DNA of 64,000 nt from Rossellomorea aquimaris TF-12 (GTDB taxonomy: Bacteria; Bacillota; Bacilli; Bacillales; Bacillaceae_B): assembly GCF_001648555.1 (NCBI RefSeq), contig NZ_LQXM01000023.1, positions 61,001 through 125,000 of the forward strand, read 5' to 3'. Under the pieces are notes generated by a model. The model ran no database searches. It had not been told where the DNA came from and saw only the letters and a list, made by a program, of their open reading frames with translations. This document shows, in pieces, positions 26,073-35,321 of this stretch. The position numbers and the translations under genes were made by a program. Positions within the stretch are counted from its first letter, which is position 1. Each line of letters opens with the position of its first letter.

Positions 26073-26090
26073 TTTTCCACCTCCTTCCCC

Positions 26091-28040
26091 CTAGAAGCTT
26101 TTCATAAAACGATAAACAATCAGACTTCGTGTAAGTGTTTTAAACTCATCTGTAAAAACAAACTCTGGCTTGGGGTCGTTTTCTAATTTTGAAAGTGCAC
26201 CCTTAAACACTTTCATATTAATCATTTCATCCAGCCGACCGTCTTTCATCAGTTGATGAAGTTCTTCAATAAAATTTTTCCAGGTGGACTTCATACGGTG
26301 AATTGTATCTGCTGCCTGAATACCTCTTATGTGGTGATTTAATCTCACTTTATCCGGTAAAATATTTTTAGTGGCATTTCTAATAAAAGATCGTTCCATT
26401 CCACCTTGAACATATTTTTCTTCAGGTATAGCTAAACAGAAATTTATTACTCTTAAATCGTTTGTAGGATCCCGATCCCACAATGAATATCTTAGAGATA
26501 GATTTGTATTTGCAACTCCACTTTTATTCCATACAAACAACTGTTGATAATACCTTTTTCTATAATCTTTTAAATTCTCTGTACTTTGCCCGTATATATT
26601 TATTTTATGATCACTTAATTTAGTAAAAACGCCCATCTTTTCAGCGAAGTCTGGATTAATAAGAGAGTGATTTCTGTTTGAAGATTTTTTATTGTTTGAT
26701 AGTAATCTAGAGACTTTCGGAAAGGCTTTTTTAGCAACTACAGGAATTAAATTTGATTTTCCCGTACTAAAATTATTTGTAAATAAATCTAACTCTTGAT
26801 AAAGTTGAATCCACCTTAACTTTTTTAAAAGAGAAGCATAATACTCCATATTAAGACCGTAAGAACCCCATGAAATTGAATGATTTCCCCTGGCGCCATT
26901 CAAAAGAACTTTTATCCCTTTTTTATGGGCCTGTTCAGTAATCCCTTTTAACCAAAAGCTATTCTCATAAAATTTATAAGGCATCTCCATTAATTCCAAA
27001 AAATCATCTACCTCTGATAAAGGACTCCCGCCATCAAAGTTCAAATAATGATCTACAATATTACCAACATGGTTGACTGTTTCTTTAATAAAAGGTCTTT
27101 CATCTGGAATATAGTATTTAGGTGTCCAATCCTTAAAAGTCTCTTCTGGTATATAGCTATACGTATGTAATTTCTTATTTTCAATTAGTAATTCTTTTGC
27201 AGCAAAGCTAACGACTGTCCCTGAATCCAAGCCTCCACTTAGTTGAGCCCCGACTTCCCCATATGTTTGAGTTCTAGCTTTCACAGCTTTTTGAAATACA
27301 TCTCTAAAGGCTTCCTCATATTCCTCATTTGTTTTCAATTTCAACTTTTCTTTTGGTTCAATCGTACAGTATCTTCTTAAGCTTATATTTCCATTTATCA
27401 CAGTTACACTATGTGAAGGAGGGACTTGTTGTATGTTTTTATAAACCGTTGAAAACATGTCGACGGCTTCAACAACAGTTGGAATAGCTAGAAATTGTGC
27501 CATCCATTCTTCATTTAATTCCTTCTTAACAAAGGGTAACGTGAATAATGGATGAATAGTTGTTGAAAAAGCAAAGGTCTGTTCATTTTTAAAAAAATAA
27601 AGCGTTCTTGCTCCAGAAAAGTCTCTAGCAGCAAAAAGTTTCTTTTTCTTTATATCCCAAATAGCAAATGCAAAATCACCTAGGAGATGTTTTGGGGTTT
27701 CTTCTCCCCATTTACTGTAGGCAAGAAGGATAAGCTGACTATCAGGTATACCTCCTCTTAAGCTGTTATCAATATTCAATTTATCAAAAAGCTCTTTTCT
27801 GTTATCGATAATGGCATCCGCGGTGATAACTAATTGCCTGTGATAATCCTTGTAGGGAAGAACTTCTTTTATTGATTCAGGAGTGATCCATTGGGAAAGA
27901 CACCCAAGAAATATATTTTGATTTTGCCATACATCCCAGTCATCACGAGGATAACCCGTAAAGATATTTTTTATCTTACAAATTTGATTTTGTTGTATGG
28001 GCTCCTGGTTTAAATTATAAATACCGGTGATGGCACTCAT
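26091..28040 (-). CDS. Lasso macrolactam synthetase C2 (asparagine-synthetase-like)
   Basis: A 649-residue lasso cyclase. It activates the ring Asp side chain with ATP and joins it to the core N-terminus. The N-terminal glutaminase-like domain (1-200) starts MSAITGIYNL and lacks the Cys2 of true asparagine synthetases, as in all lasso C proteins. The synthetase domain has the PPi loop SGGLDSG at 268-274. It precedes precursor A2 by 18 nt and is expected to act on it. Similarity to C1 extends over the whole length, including the motif SLWDRDPTNDLRVINFCL, so the two arose by duplication. Confidence 0.9.
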   Translation of the reverse strand: MSAITGIYNLNQEPIQQNQICKIKNIFTGYPRDDWDVWQNQNIFLGCLSQWITPESIKEVLPYKDYHRQLVITADAIIDNRKELFDKLNIDNSLRGGIPDSQLILLAYSKWGEETPKHLLGDFAFAIWDIKKKKLFAARDFSGARTLYFFKNEQTFAFSTTIHPLFTLPFVKKELNEEWMAQFLAIPTVVEAVDMFSTVYKNIQQVPPSHSVTVINGNISLRRYCTIEPKEKLKLKTNEEYEEAFRDVFQKAVKARTQTYGEVGAQLSGGLDSGTVVSFAAKELLIENKKLHTYSYIPEETFKDWTPKYYIPDERPFIKETVNHVGNIVDHYLNFDGGSPLSEVDDFLELMEMPYKFYENSFWLKGITEQAHKKGIKVLLNGARGNHSISWGSYGLNMEYYASLLKKLRWIQLYQELDLFTNNFSTGKSNLIPVVAKKAFPKVSRLLSNNKKSSNRNHSLINPDFAEKMGVFTKLSDHKINIYGQSTENLKDYRKRYYQQLFVWNKSGVANTNLSLRYSLWDRDPTNDLRVINFCLAIPEEKYVQGGMERSFIRNATKNILPDKVRLNHHIRGIQAADTIHRMKSTWKNFIEELHQLMKDGRLDEMINMKVFKGALSKLENDPKPEFVFTDEFKTLTRSLIVYRFMKSF

Positions 28041-28134
28041 GGACTTCCTCCTAAATTACAAAAGGTTTAAAAACATATTATATAGAACAAAAATGGCAAT
28101 ATAAATAGATAATCCAACTATTAAAAGATGTTAT

Positions 28135-28150
28135 GTTCTTTAAAAAGAAC
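28135..28150. promoter_or_regulatory. SinR-type operator palindrome upstream of cyclase C2
   Basis: GTTCTTTAAAAAGAAC is a perfect 7-2-7 palindrome containing two SinR-type GTTCTTT half-sites, 95 nt before the C2 start. A further half-site lies at 28084-28088. Confidence 0.6.
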
Positions 28151-28473
28151 AATAATGTACTTTGAAAATATCATCATATCTCTTACTTGTCAATCAAATT
28201 ATTGAATTATTGTTTGAAATTTCATTTTATTCGTTTTAGCTTACTAATTTTTTGGCTTTTACATAAAAATCTTGGAATGAATCTTCATGTCTACTAATTA
28301 AAGCTACCCTTCTTTAAAGATGATTAATGGAACTTTAGCTCAAAAATGTATTTATCGTGTGGTTGTAATAAGGGGTGGTATTGAGGATGTTTCAACCTTC
28401 TTTTTCTTAATTTTAAGGAATAAGATCAAGATCCAGCCATAAGTTATGTTTAATTTTTCGTTTATCAGTTAAT

Positions 28474-28504
28474 AGCCTCTACATTTTAATAAAATATAGA
28501 GGCT
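28474..28504 (-). terminator. Hairpin after precursor A1
   Basis: AGCCTCTA...TAGAGGCT with an AU-rich inner stem makes about 14 pairs, 26 nt after the A1 stop. The T run is weak, so it may be an attenuator or a mRNA-stabilising hairpin. Confidence 0.55.
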
Positions 28505-28529
28505 TAGTAACCAATAAACTAAAAAAAAA

Positions 28530-28655
28530 TTAACTTAAGTGCACCATTTCATCTGTATCTGGCTGTACCGCATCAGGCGTTTTAATTCCTGCTCCTGCCA
28601 TAGTCATATTAATATCAAGAATTTCTAATTCTGGTTTCTGCCAAGTTTTACTCAT
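28530..28655 (-). CDS. Lasso peptide precursor A1 (paeninodin-like)
   Basis: A 41-residue precursor. The ATG at 28655 follows AAAGGGGGTG. The 19-residue leader MSKTWQKPELEILDINMTM has the WxxP...LE motif and Thr at -2. The predicted 22-residue core begins AGAGIKTPD and ends DEMVHLS. A1 to D9 gives the nine-member ring, and QPD at 12-14 and an acidic-then-VH tail follow the published paeninodin core very closely. No Cys. The C-terminal Ser should be the kinase site. It lies 14 nt after its own cyclase, C1. Confidence 0.93.
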   Translation of the reverse strand: MSKTWQKPELEILDINMTMAGAGIKTPDAVQPDTDEMVHLS

Positions 28656-28669
28656 TTTTTCACCCCCTT

Positions 28670-30595
28670 TCAAGAAACTCTTTTCATAAATCGATAAAAA
28701 ATTAAACTACGCATTAATATTCTGAAATCTAAATCATATACATGCTCAGGTTTTGGTTGATATTTATATTTTAGTATCGATTTCTTTATTTCGTGTATAT
28801 TTAACAGATCAGCCACTAAAGAGTCATTACTCATTTTCTCCAACTCTTGAATAAAGCTCTCCCATATTGGAATCATCCTATGAATTCCATCTGCACCTTG
28901 AACTCCTCTAGTACGCTGATTAAGTCTTATGTCATCTGGTAAAACCTCTTTTGTTGATCTTCTAATGAGTGATCTACCATATCCATTTTGAACATATTGC
29001 TCCTCTGGAACTGATAAACAGTATTTAATTACTCTTAAATCGTTTGTAGGATCCCGATCCCATACCGAATGTTGAATCGATAATTTAGAACTATAAGTAC
29101 CTGTTATATTCCAATGGAAGAGCTGTTCAAATTGATGCTTTTTAATTGCATACGAATCAGTCATTGAACCTGTTAGATCAACCTTATGCTGTTTTAATTT
29201 TTCATATACTCCTGTTTTCATAGCGAAATCTGAATTAATCATCGAAGGAAATAGTTCAGTATTATTTGACTTTCTGCTATTAGAAAGGGCTTTTTTTGTT
29301 ACAACAGAAAATACTCTTGATTTGGTCACACCCAGATTCTCACTATACTTTGACATCTCTCTGTATAAACTGAGCCATTTTATTTTTTTTAAGAGCATAG
29401 CTTGATAATCAATTACTGGTCCCCAAGAAACAGTCCAATTTCCTCTTTGACCATTTAAAAGTACTCTAATATCTTGTTCTTGTGCTTTTTCAAACATCCC
29501 TTTGAGCCAATAGGTATTCTCAAAGAATTTATAAGGCATTTCTAATGAATCTAACCAAACGTCAATTTCGCTAAGAGGACTTTTTTCTTCAAAATCAAAG
29601 TAATGATCCTTTATATTACCGTTAAACTGTACAGTGGATTGAATGAGAGGTCTCTCATTTGCTACGCGACTTTTTGGTGTCCAATCAACGAAATCTTTTA
29701 CTGGAACATAGCTGAATGTATGTAATTTCTTCTTTTCTTCTTTGAGAGAGTTCGCAGCCAGGCATGCAACAGATCCCGAATCTAATCCTCCACTCAAATG
29801 AGCCCCTATTTGGTAGTTAGAACGTAGCCTTGAAGAGATTGCTTCTTGAAATACTTCTTTGAAGGCTTCTTCATACTCTTCATTAGATCCTAGTTTCAGT
29901 ACTCCTTTCGATATCAATGTTGAATATCTTGTCAGCTTTACAGTCCCTCTGCTTACTGTTATTGAATGGGACGGGGGAATTTGTTTTAGTTTTTCATAAA
30001 CAGTGCTTCCAACATCCACCGTTTCATAATTCCAAGGTATCGCCAAAAACTCTGCTGTCCACTGTTCACTAAGTTCATTTTTTATATAAGGTAATTGAAG
30101 CAAGGGCTTCATTAATGTACAAAAAGCGAACCTTGTAGAATCGCTATAATAATAGAGAGTACGAGATCCTGAAAAATCTCTTGCTCCAAAAAGTTTTCTT
30201 TCCCTTTCGTCCCAGATTATAAAAGAGAAATCTCCAATTAAATGCTTAGGGCATTCCTCTTTCCATTTATTGTACGAAAGTAAAATTAATTCACTATCGG
30301 AAATCATTTTCCTTTTACTATGTTCAACCTGTAATTTGTTGAATAATTCACTCCTATTATCGATAATGGCATCAGCTGTAATCGATAATTGAAGCTCGTA
30401 ATGATAATAGGGAAGCTTCTCTCCAATTGATTCAGGGGTTATCCACTGAGCATGACACCCCAAAAAAATATTTTCCCTTTGTAATACCTGAACATCATCT
30501 ACCGGGAACTGATGAAGAGAGTTCAACATTGTTTTAATATGATCATATGGTACAGGCTCTTGATTTAGGTGATAAATTCCAGTAATTGCGCTCAA
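28670..30595 (-). CDS. Lasso macrolactam synthetase C1 (asparagine-synthetase-like)
   Basis: A 641-residue lasso cyclase, paired with precursor A1. The TTG at 30595 is the best start: GGGGAGGG lies 7 nt upstream and the protein then begins MSAITGIYHLNQEP, aligning with C2. A longer frame would run into the operator. The glutaminase-like domain lacks the catalytic Cys and the synthetase domain carries SGGLDSGSVA. The region SVWDRDPTNDLRVIKYCLSVPEEQYVQNGYGRS (in parts) matches C2. It has its own upstream operator box (30620-30635). Confidence 0.9.
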   Translation of the reverse strand: MSAITGIYHLNQEPVPYDHIKTMLNSLHQFPVDDVQVLQRENIFLGCHAQWITPESIGEKLPYYHYELQLSITADAIIDNRSELFNKLQVEHSKRKMISDSELILLSYNKWKEECPKHLIGDFSFIIWDERERKLFGARDFSGSRTLYYYSDSTRFAFCTLMKPLLQLPYIKNELSEQWTAEFLAIPWNYETVDVGSTVYEKLKQIPPSHSITVSRGTVKLTRYSTLISKGVLKLGSNEEYEEAFKEVFQEAISSRLRSNYQIGAHLSGGLDSGSVACLAANSLKEEKKKLHTFSYVPVKDFVDWTPKSRVANERPLIQSTVQFNGNIKDHYFDFEEKSPLSEIDVWLDSLEMPYKFFENTYWLKGMFEKAQEQDIRVLLNGQRGNWTVSWGPVIDYQAMLLKKIKWLSLYREMSKYSENLGVTKSRVFSVVTKKALSNSRKSNNTELFPSMINSDFAMKTGVYEKLKQHKVDLTGSMTDSYAIKKHQFEQLFHWNITGTYSSKLSIQHSVWDRDPTNDLRVIKYCLSVPEEQYVQNGYGRSLIRRSTKEVLPDDIRLNQRTRGVQGADGIHRMIPIWESFIQELEKMSNDSLVADLLNIHEIKKSILKYKYQPKPEHVYDLDFRILMRSLIFYRFMKRVS

Positions 30596-30619
30596 AAGGA
30601 TTCCCTCCCCTACATTTAA

Positions 30620-30635
30620 ATTCTTAATAAAGAAC
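30620..30635. promoter_or_regulatory. SinR-type operator-like box before cyclase C1
   Basis: ATTCTTAATAAAGAAC (minus strand GTTCTTTATTAAGAAT), 25 nt before the C1 start and 18 nt after the VanZ stop. It matches the EPS promoter operator at 13 of 16 positions. Confidence 0.55.
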
Positions 30636-30652
30636 AAAGACGTTCTAATGGT

Positions 30653-31090
30653 CTATTTTGATATCGAATTCCTACCTGTTTTCATTAATTTCTTCTTATT
30701 TAGAACACGAAATAACAACCACATAAAGATAATTCCTATAATATTTTTTATTAAGTCCCCTATTGCAAAGGATCGAAAGGGTACATAATACTGGTGAATT
30801 TCATCAGAAACTGAATATAAAATAGATATGGTGATCGAAATCGTTTCTTTTAATCTACTGATAGGCCCGAATGAGGTAAAAAAAATCATTAATAGTATAT
30901 ACAGAATCCCAAACTCCACTATATGTAATAGTTCTAAAAGCATACCGATTATAAGTATAAAGTTGGGATTCAGATTATAACTGGATTCATACAATGATTC
31001 TGGATTAAAATGGCTAGATTGGTACCAAATCAAAATCATGTATAGAATAATCAGGGTGAGTCGGGTCCAGCGAGTTAGAAAGTCCTTCAA
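30653..31090 (-). CDS. VanZ-like membrane protein
   Basis: A 145-residue protein with about four transmembrane helices and the VanZ-family pattern ILYSVSDEIHQYYVPFRSFAIGDLIKNIIG. VanZ proteins give low-level teicoplanin or antimicrobial resistance by an unknown route, and are also common beside polysaccharide and sporulation genes. It sits between the EPS operon and the lasso operon, 57 nt before cyclase C1, with two operator-like boxes in front. A role in immunity is possible but unproved. Confidence 0.8.
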   Translation of the reverse strand: MKDFLTRWTRLTLIILYMILIWYQSSHFNPESLYESSYNLNPNFILIIGMLLELLHIVEFGILYILLMIFFTSFGPISRLKETISITISILYSVSDEIHQYYVPFRSFAIGDLIKNIIGIIFMWLLFRVLNKKKLMKTGRNSISK

Positions 31091-31161
31091 CTAAAGATCA
31101 GCTCCTGATCATGAAAAGATTCATTCTCTTTAATGACACCTATGTCTAAAGTCCTTATTTT

Positions 31162-31200
31162 GTGCTATATAAAGAACAATACTATAATTTTATACAGAAC
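31162..31200. promoter_or_regulatory. Two SinR-type boxes before the VanZ-like gene
   Basis: Minus strand GTTCTGTATAAAATTA (31185-31200) and GTTCTTTATATAGCAC (31162-31177). Each has one exact GTTCT half and a weaker second half. They are 23 bp apart, about two helical turns. Confidence 0.5.
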
Positions 31201-31260
31201 GCAATAGATTAATTAATTTTATCTCAGGTAAAAAAGTATTATTTAGCTTATGTTAATATT

Positions 31261-32316
31261 TTATACAACTTTCGACATGATATTAATAAGTATTTTCTTC
31301 GGTATCCTTTTAAAGTACATTTTTCCACCTAGGGAATAAAGATCATTCACGTTCTTATTTCTTATTGAATTTAAATATTCTTGTGGAAAATATCTCAATG
31401 CACCGTCATTATTAAGACATTCGATAACATTCTTGTTTGAACAATAGTGATATATTAATTTTTTTTTCTCGAAACTCTTAAGTTTTCCATTAAATAAATT
31501 GTATAAGCATGTTTTAAAGGTATTTAGCAACATTATGCTAATTCCATTTTCATGTTCTTGTTTGGAGTATGGGTAAAATTTGTTAATCACTTCCTTCTGT
31601 ATCTCATACCCATTTACCATATCTTCAAATAAACTTGACATATACTTACTCGTTAAACCACCCATACGATAATAATAAAGTGGCTTATTAATTATCTTTA
31701 CTCTCGAAGCTTTCAAGAAAATTTCTAAATTAAAAAACAAATCATCTCCTAGGAACTCAATACGATTTAAATACTTTCCACTATTTAATAGAAATTCTTT
31801 TTTATATAATTTTGCATATAGGCTTGCTGGGAAAGGGTGCCCATGGAAATACGCAGTTACTAAGTCTTTTTTTATTTCTCTCTCTTCAAATATTTTATCT
31901 TCACGAAAAAAATCACTTGAATTTTTTTGTTTTATTATTCTTCCCTTCCCTAAAACTTTGTAAGTATTACAAACTACAATATCTAGAGAGTTTTCAATAA
32001 CTTCTTTATATAATGTAGCAATCGTATCATTCTCTATCCAATCATCAGCGTCAACAAACATTACATAATCTGAGGTGGCCTTTTCTACCCCCTTTTTCCT
32101 TGCTGCAATGCTTCCTTCATTTACCCCATCAATTAATACTACTCTTGGATCATTATACTTGAATTTCTTACACATCCTTAAACTATTATCCGTAGAACCA
32201 TCATTTACTAAAATTAATTCAAAATCCTTAAAAGATTGGTTTAGAATCGATTTAATACAAAGATTTAGTTTTTTTTCTGCATTATATATGGGGACAATAA
32301 CACTAATTTTTTTCAT
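31261..32316 (-). CDS. Glycosyltransferase family 2 (EPS)
   Basis: A 351-residue GT-A fold enzyme that should transfer a sugar from a nucleotide donor to the lipid-linked EPS unit on the cytosolic face. The N-terminus shows ISVIVPIYNAEKKLNLCIKS, the nucleotide site ILVNDGSTDNS and the metal motif FVDADDW at about residue 90. The sugar is unknown. Last gene of the EPS operon; the 170 nt after it hold no gene but lead into the VanZ control region. Confidence 0.85.
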   Translation of the reverse strand: MKKISVIVPIYNAEKKLNLCIKSILNQSFKDFELILVNDGSTDNSLRMCKKFKYNDPRVVLIDGVNEGSIAARKKGVEKATSDYVMFVDADDWIENDTIATLYKEVIENSLDIVVCNTYKVLGKGRIIKQKNSSDFFREDKIFEEREIKKDLVTAYFHGHPFPASLYAKLYKKEFLLNSGKYLNRIEFLGDDLFFNLEIFLKASRVKIINKPLYYYRMGGLTSKYMSSLFEDMVNGYEIQKEVINKFYPYSKQEHENGISIMLLNTFKTCLYNLFNGKLKSFEKKKLIYHYCSNKNVIECLNNDGALRYFPQEYLNSIRNKNVNDLYSLGGKMYFKRIPKKILINIMSKVV

Positions 32317-32448
32317 AATACCTTCCCTCTATAAACAATCGTTCTTTTCGCTTAATAGCTTTTCCACTCATTCTTGTACACTAGAAAACAATTTATGTTT
32401 TACTGTAAAAAATTTATTTAATACAACTTCAAAAAAACTTATATTCTT

Positions 32449-33999
32449 TCATAAATTAACAGTTTTCTCATGAAATTTTTTTATATTTAATGTATTAAGA
32501 ATTTTACTAATAACATACATTAGATACTGAAATTCTTCGCATTTTCTGAAAAACAGAAAAAATATTATATTCGGTATAACCAAACAAATTAATCCTTTAA
32601 GAAATAGATCTATTAAAGAACCAAATCTAATTAGGTTACACAAAATTTCTGTTAATATACAAGAACCTAATACAATAATCGAATACCAAATATATCTTCC
32701 AAAATATACTTTTACTTTTCTTCGAAATACTATTTTATGTATAACGAAGGGGTCATACCAAAAATATGTTGAAAGTCTACTTACAACTGTTCCTATTAGT
32801 ACTCCAGCAATACCAATTTCTTTTGCAAGAATTATTGATACTGTAATATTAATTATTGCAGCAATAATTGGTCGATATTTTCCTTTTTTAAACAAACCAG
32901 TTGTTTCCCGGAATGTGGTAGATGCATTTTGCATACCCGTTGTAAAAAAATTCAATATTATTGTTAGTAAAATATACTTGTTAAATACAAATTGGTCTCC
33001 AATCCATACTGATATTAATGGGTTTAATAAGTTCCAAAGTACGATAGTAAAAAAACCATATATCCAAAAATTAGAAAAGTTTATTACTCTAAAAATAAAA
33101 TACTTCTTATCAATATCTTCTTGTACAACTAAATTACCCACACTCGCAGTTATTGAATAAAATATTAAACTTAAAATAGTTGTAATCGTTGATAATATTA
33201 GCAAGTAGTTTGAATATATTCCTACAATTGACAAACCTACAAATACAGAAATAATAATATTATCTGTACCATTAATGACAACCCCACTTATTTTATAAAG
33301 CATAAGAGAATATAAATTTTCATAAAAACTTTTCTTTTCTTTATTAGATAAAGTGACAACACTTTTCTGTTTTAAGAATGGATATAACTGATTTGCCTTA
33401 TGGCCAATATATATATTTTCTAATATCCTAAATAAAATTTGGCCAGTTAGTACTAAAATATAATTCGAAGTAGTAATTAGGAGTATGATTTGTAAGGTAT
33501 TAGATAAAAGAATAAAAATGCTGTGAATTCTTGAGATAATATGATTTTGTTGGTCTGCAATAATAATAGATTGTTTATAAACAAAATAATAAGATGATAC
33601 TGCATTGACTAAAAATAACAAATAAATTATTTGAATATGATCTACTGTTGTTTCACCTTTGATAAGATATTCTATAAATGGTAATAACGTTAAACCTATT
33701 AATAAAACTATTAAACCAATAATTCTATATGCTTTTTTATATAGACCCATAAGTGCTTGGATTTTATTATTATCTTTTTCAGCCAATGGCTTATAAAGAC
33801 TATAAATCATGGCACTATCAAAACCAAGGTTTGCTAGTGAAAGCATGATTAGTACACTAGTAAATAGACCTTCTATACCCAAATACTCTACTCCAAGAGT
33901 ATAAATAAAGACAGTTCTTACACCAAACCCCAATGAAACACTTAACATTTGGGCGCCTAAACCAAAGAAAATATTTTTCAAAGAATTTTGAATTCTCAT
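32449..33999 (-). CDS. Wzx-type EPS flippase
   Basis: A 516-residue polytopic protein with 12-14 hydrophobic segments and the polysaccharide-biosynthesis (MATE/Wzx) N-terminus NIFFGLGAQMLSVSLGFGVRTVFIYTLGVEYLGIEGLF (given as recognisable pattern in two parts). It should flip the undecaprenyl-linked repeat unit to the outside, like B. subtilis EpsK. The DNA is markedly AT-rich here compared with the flanking core genome. Located between the PP-loop protein and the last glycosyltransferase. Confidence 0.85.
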   Translation of the reverse strand: MRIQNSLKNIFFGLGAQMLSVSLGFGVRTVFIYTLGVEYLGIEGLFTSVLIMLSLANLGFDSAMIYSLYKPLAEKDNNKIQALMGLYKKAYRIIGLIVLLIGLTLLPFIEYLIKGETTVDHIQIIYLLFLVNAVSSYYFVYKQSIIIADQQNHIISRIHSIFILLSNTLQIILLITTSNYILVLTGQILFRILENIYIGHKANQLYPFLKQKSVVTLSNKEKKSFYENLYSLMLYKISGVVINGTDNIIISVFVGLSIVGIYSNYLLILSTITTILSLIFYSITASVGNLVVQEDIDKKYFIFRVINFSNFWIYGFFTIVLWNLLNPLISVWIGDQFVFNKYILLTIILNFFTTGMQNASTTFRETTGLFKKGKYRPIIAAIINITVSIILAKEIGIAGVLIGTVVSRLSTYFWYDPFVIHKIVFRRKVKVYFGRYIWYSIIVLGSCILTEILCNLIRFGSLIDLFLKGLICLVIPNIIFFLFFRKCEEFQYLMYVISKILNTLNIKKFHEKTVNL

Positions 34000-34019
34000 T
34001 TATTTATTACCCTCTAATT

Positions 34020-35288
34020 TTAACTTTTTTCTACAAATATTCTATTAAATCTTGTGCTCAACCTTCTCTTAATTATTGGAAAAAATTTCGTCACTCTATA
34101 TTTAATTAATGACTTTTTTCTTTGAGTTGAAAAGTCATAGTCCAAAATCCATTCTAATAATTCTTTATAAATAATGTTCCCCCTATTTTCTTCCATTCTT
34201 TTTATTGCTAAGTTCCATTGCATTATTTTGGAAGGAGTAAAAAACTTTATGTTTACTTCAAGAAAATTCAAAATGTGATTTGATAGATTATGAGGAATAT
34301 TAAAGCCGAATGCCTGTGGGTTTTCTCCTTCAGCTACTATACCAATAATTGTTCTTACACACTTTTCACATTTACAGCAGTTTTCTTCATTCTTAAAGCA
34401 TACTCTTAGAGTACTAATTGGATTTCTTGTTTTCCTATAATAGTCTACTACAACTTTAACCTTTTCCTGCCTATTCATATCATACCCATGATGAAATACT
34501 TCTCCAGATGCAAATTTAATTTCATTGTCAATTGTAGGATCAGAAGCACACTTTGTTTTATAACCTTTAAAAAATGAAGCTGCGATATAAATACGCTTAA
34601 TTTTTAATAGATATGCAATAGGAATTGCGGCTGATATTATTGCTAACCCGTGATGTAAACCATGCCACCAAGAATCACCCAGCTTTTTTAAAAAATCGTG
34701 ATCAATATTTTGAACGTTTAAAAAGGAGCCATAATTAGAATCAATTAAAATATTTTTCAAGCCATTTATATTAGCAAATTTTATTACATGATCTTTATCT
34801 GACTCCCACACTTCACTTTTCTGTATTCGTTCTTCATGCCATCCATATTCTGTGATTAAAAAAGGTTTTTCATCTTTTATCTTAATAAATGTGGAAAGGG
34901 CGTCTAACCCTCCACTAAACATCTGTGCAGCTTCGTGTTCTGGATCAAATGAATTCTTTTCAGTATAGTCCGTACTAACTGAACCCTTAAAACTAACACC
35001 AGGAAACATATTTTGATAAGCTAATTTTATTTTATCCAAGCACTTATAAAAGGAATAATCTATTTCATTTACCTTAATTATGGAATCCGTTATCCAAGCA
35101 AGAGGAGCGAGATTTGCAACAAAAGGTATAGTTAAAATACTTGTTGGTGTTTTAGATATATCATAATTAAATTCAAAAAAAAGATGTTTGCTTTTTTTAA
35201 AATATTTTTTTATTTTACCTTCAACACTAAAATAATAGTCTACTCTATTATTGGTAACGACTAATTTATCAAGATTAATTAACTTCAT
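34020..35288 (-). CDS. PP-loop (QueC-like) ATPase-fold protein in the EPS operon
   Basis: A 422-residue protein. The centre has MFSGGLDALST (about residue 123), an SGGxDS-like PP-loop that binds ATP in adenylating enzymes such as 7-cyano-7-deazaguanine synthase. Later NCCKCEKCVRT gives a Cys cluster like the zinc site of QueC. The N-terminal 110 and C-terminal 90 residues are not recognised. Similar proteins are found in polysaccharide clusters, but I know no function; an ATP-dependent modification of a sugar is a guess. It lies 33 nt after the pyruvyl-transferase gene and is in the same operon. Confidence 0.65.
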   Translation of the reverse strand: MKLINLDKLVVTNNRVDYYFSVEGKIKKYFKKSKHLFFEFNYDISKTPTSILTIPFVANLAPLAWITDSIIKVNEIDYSFYKCLDKIKLAYQNMFPGVSFKGSVSTDYTEKNSFDPEHEAAQMFSGGLDALSTFIKIKDEKPFLITEYGWHEERIQKSEVWESDKDHVIKFANINGLKNILIDSNYGSFLNVQNIDHDFLKKLGDSWWHGLHHGLAIISAAIPIAYLLKIKRIYIAASFFKGYKTKCASDPTIDNEIKFASGEVFHHGYDMNRQEKVKVVVDYYRKTRNPISTLRVCFKNEENCCKCEKCVRTIIGIVAEGENPQAFGFNIPHNLSNHILNFLEVNIKFFTPSKIMQWNLAIKRMEENRGNIIYKELLEWILDYDFSTQRKKSLIKYRVTKFFPIIKRRLSTRFNRIFVEKS

Positions 35289-35321
35289 AATTTCACCCTC
35301 ATTGGAATAATTTTTGACTTT

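Larger units (their letters stand above)
28041..28529. other. Gene-free stretch: C2 promoter/operators and A1 terminator
   Basis: Reading on the minus strand, the stretch has the A1 terminator-like stem (28474-28504), then about 320 nt AT-rich DNA without an ORF. The perfect palindrome 28135-28150 follows, then a possible promoter TTTATA-17-TATAAT with an additional AGAAC half-site (28084-28088) over its spacer/-10, about 40 nt before the C2 start. Confidence 0.5.

Noticed and set aside
26091..30595. Two asparagine synthetases of amino-acid metabolism
   Set aside because: Both lack the N-terminal Cys of the glutaminase domain and each is followed by a lasso precursor gene.
34020..35288. Queuosine biosynthesis enzyme QueC
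   Set aside because: Length is almost twice that of QueC and the neighbours are EPS genes; only the PP-loop and Cys cluster are similar.
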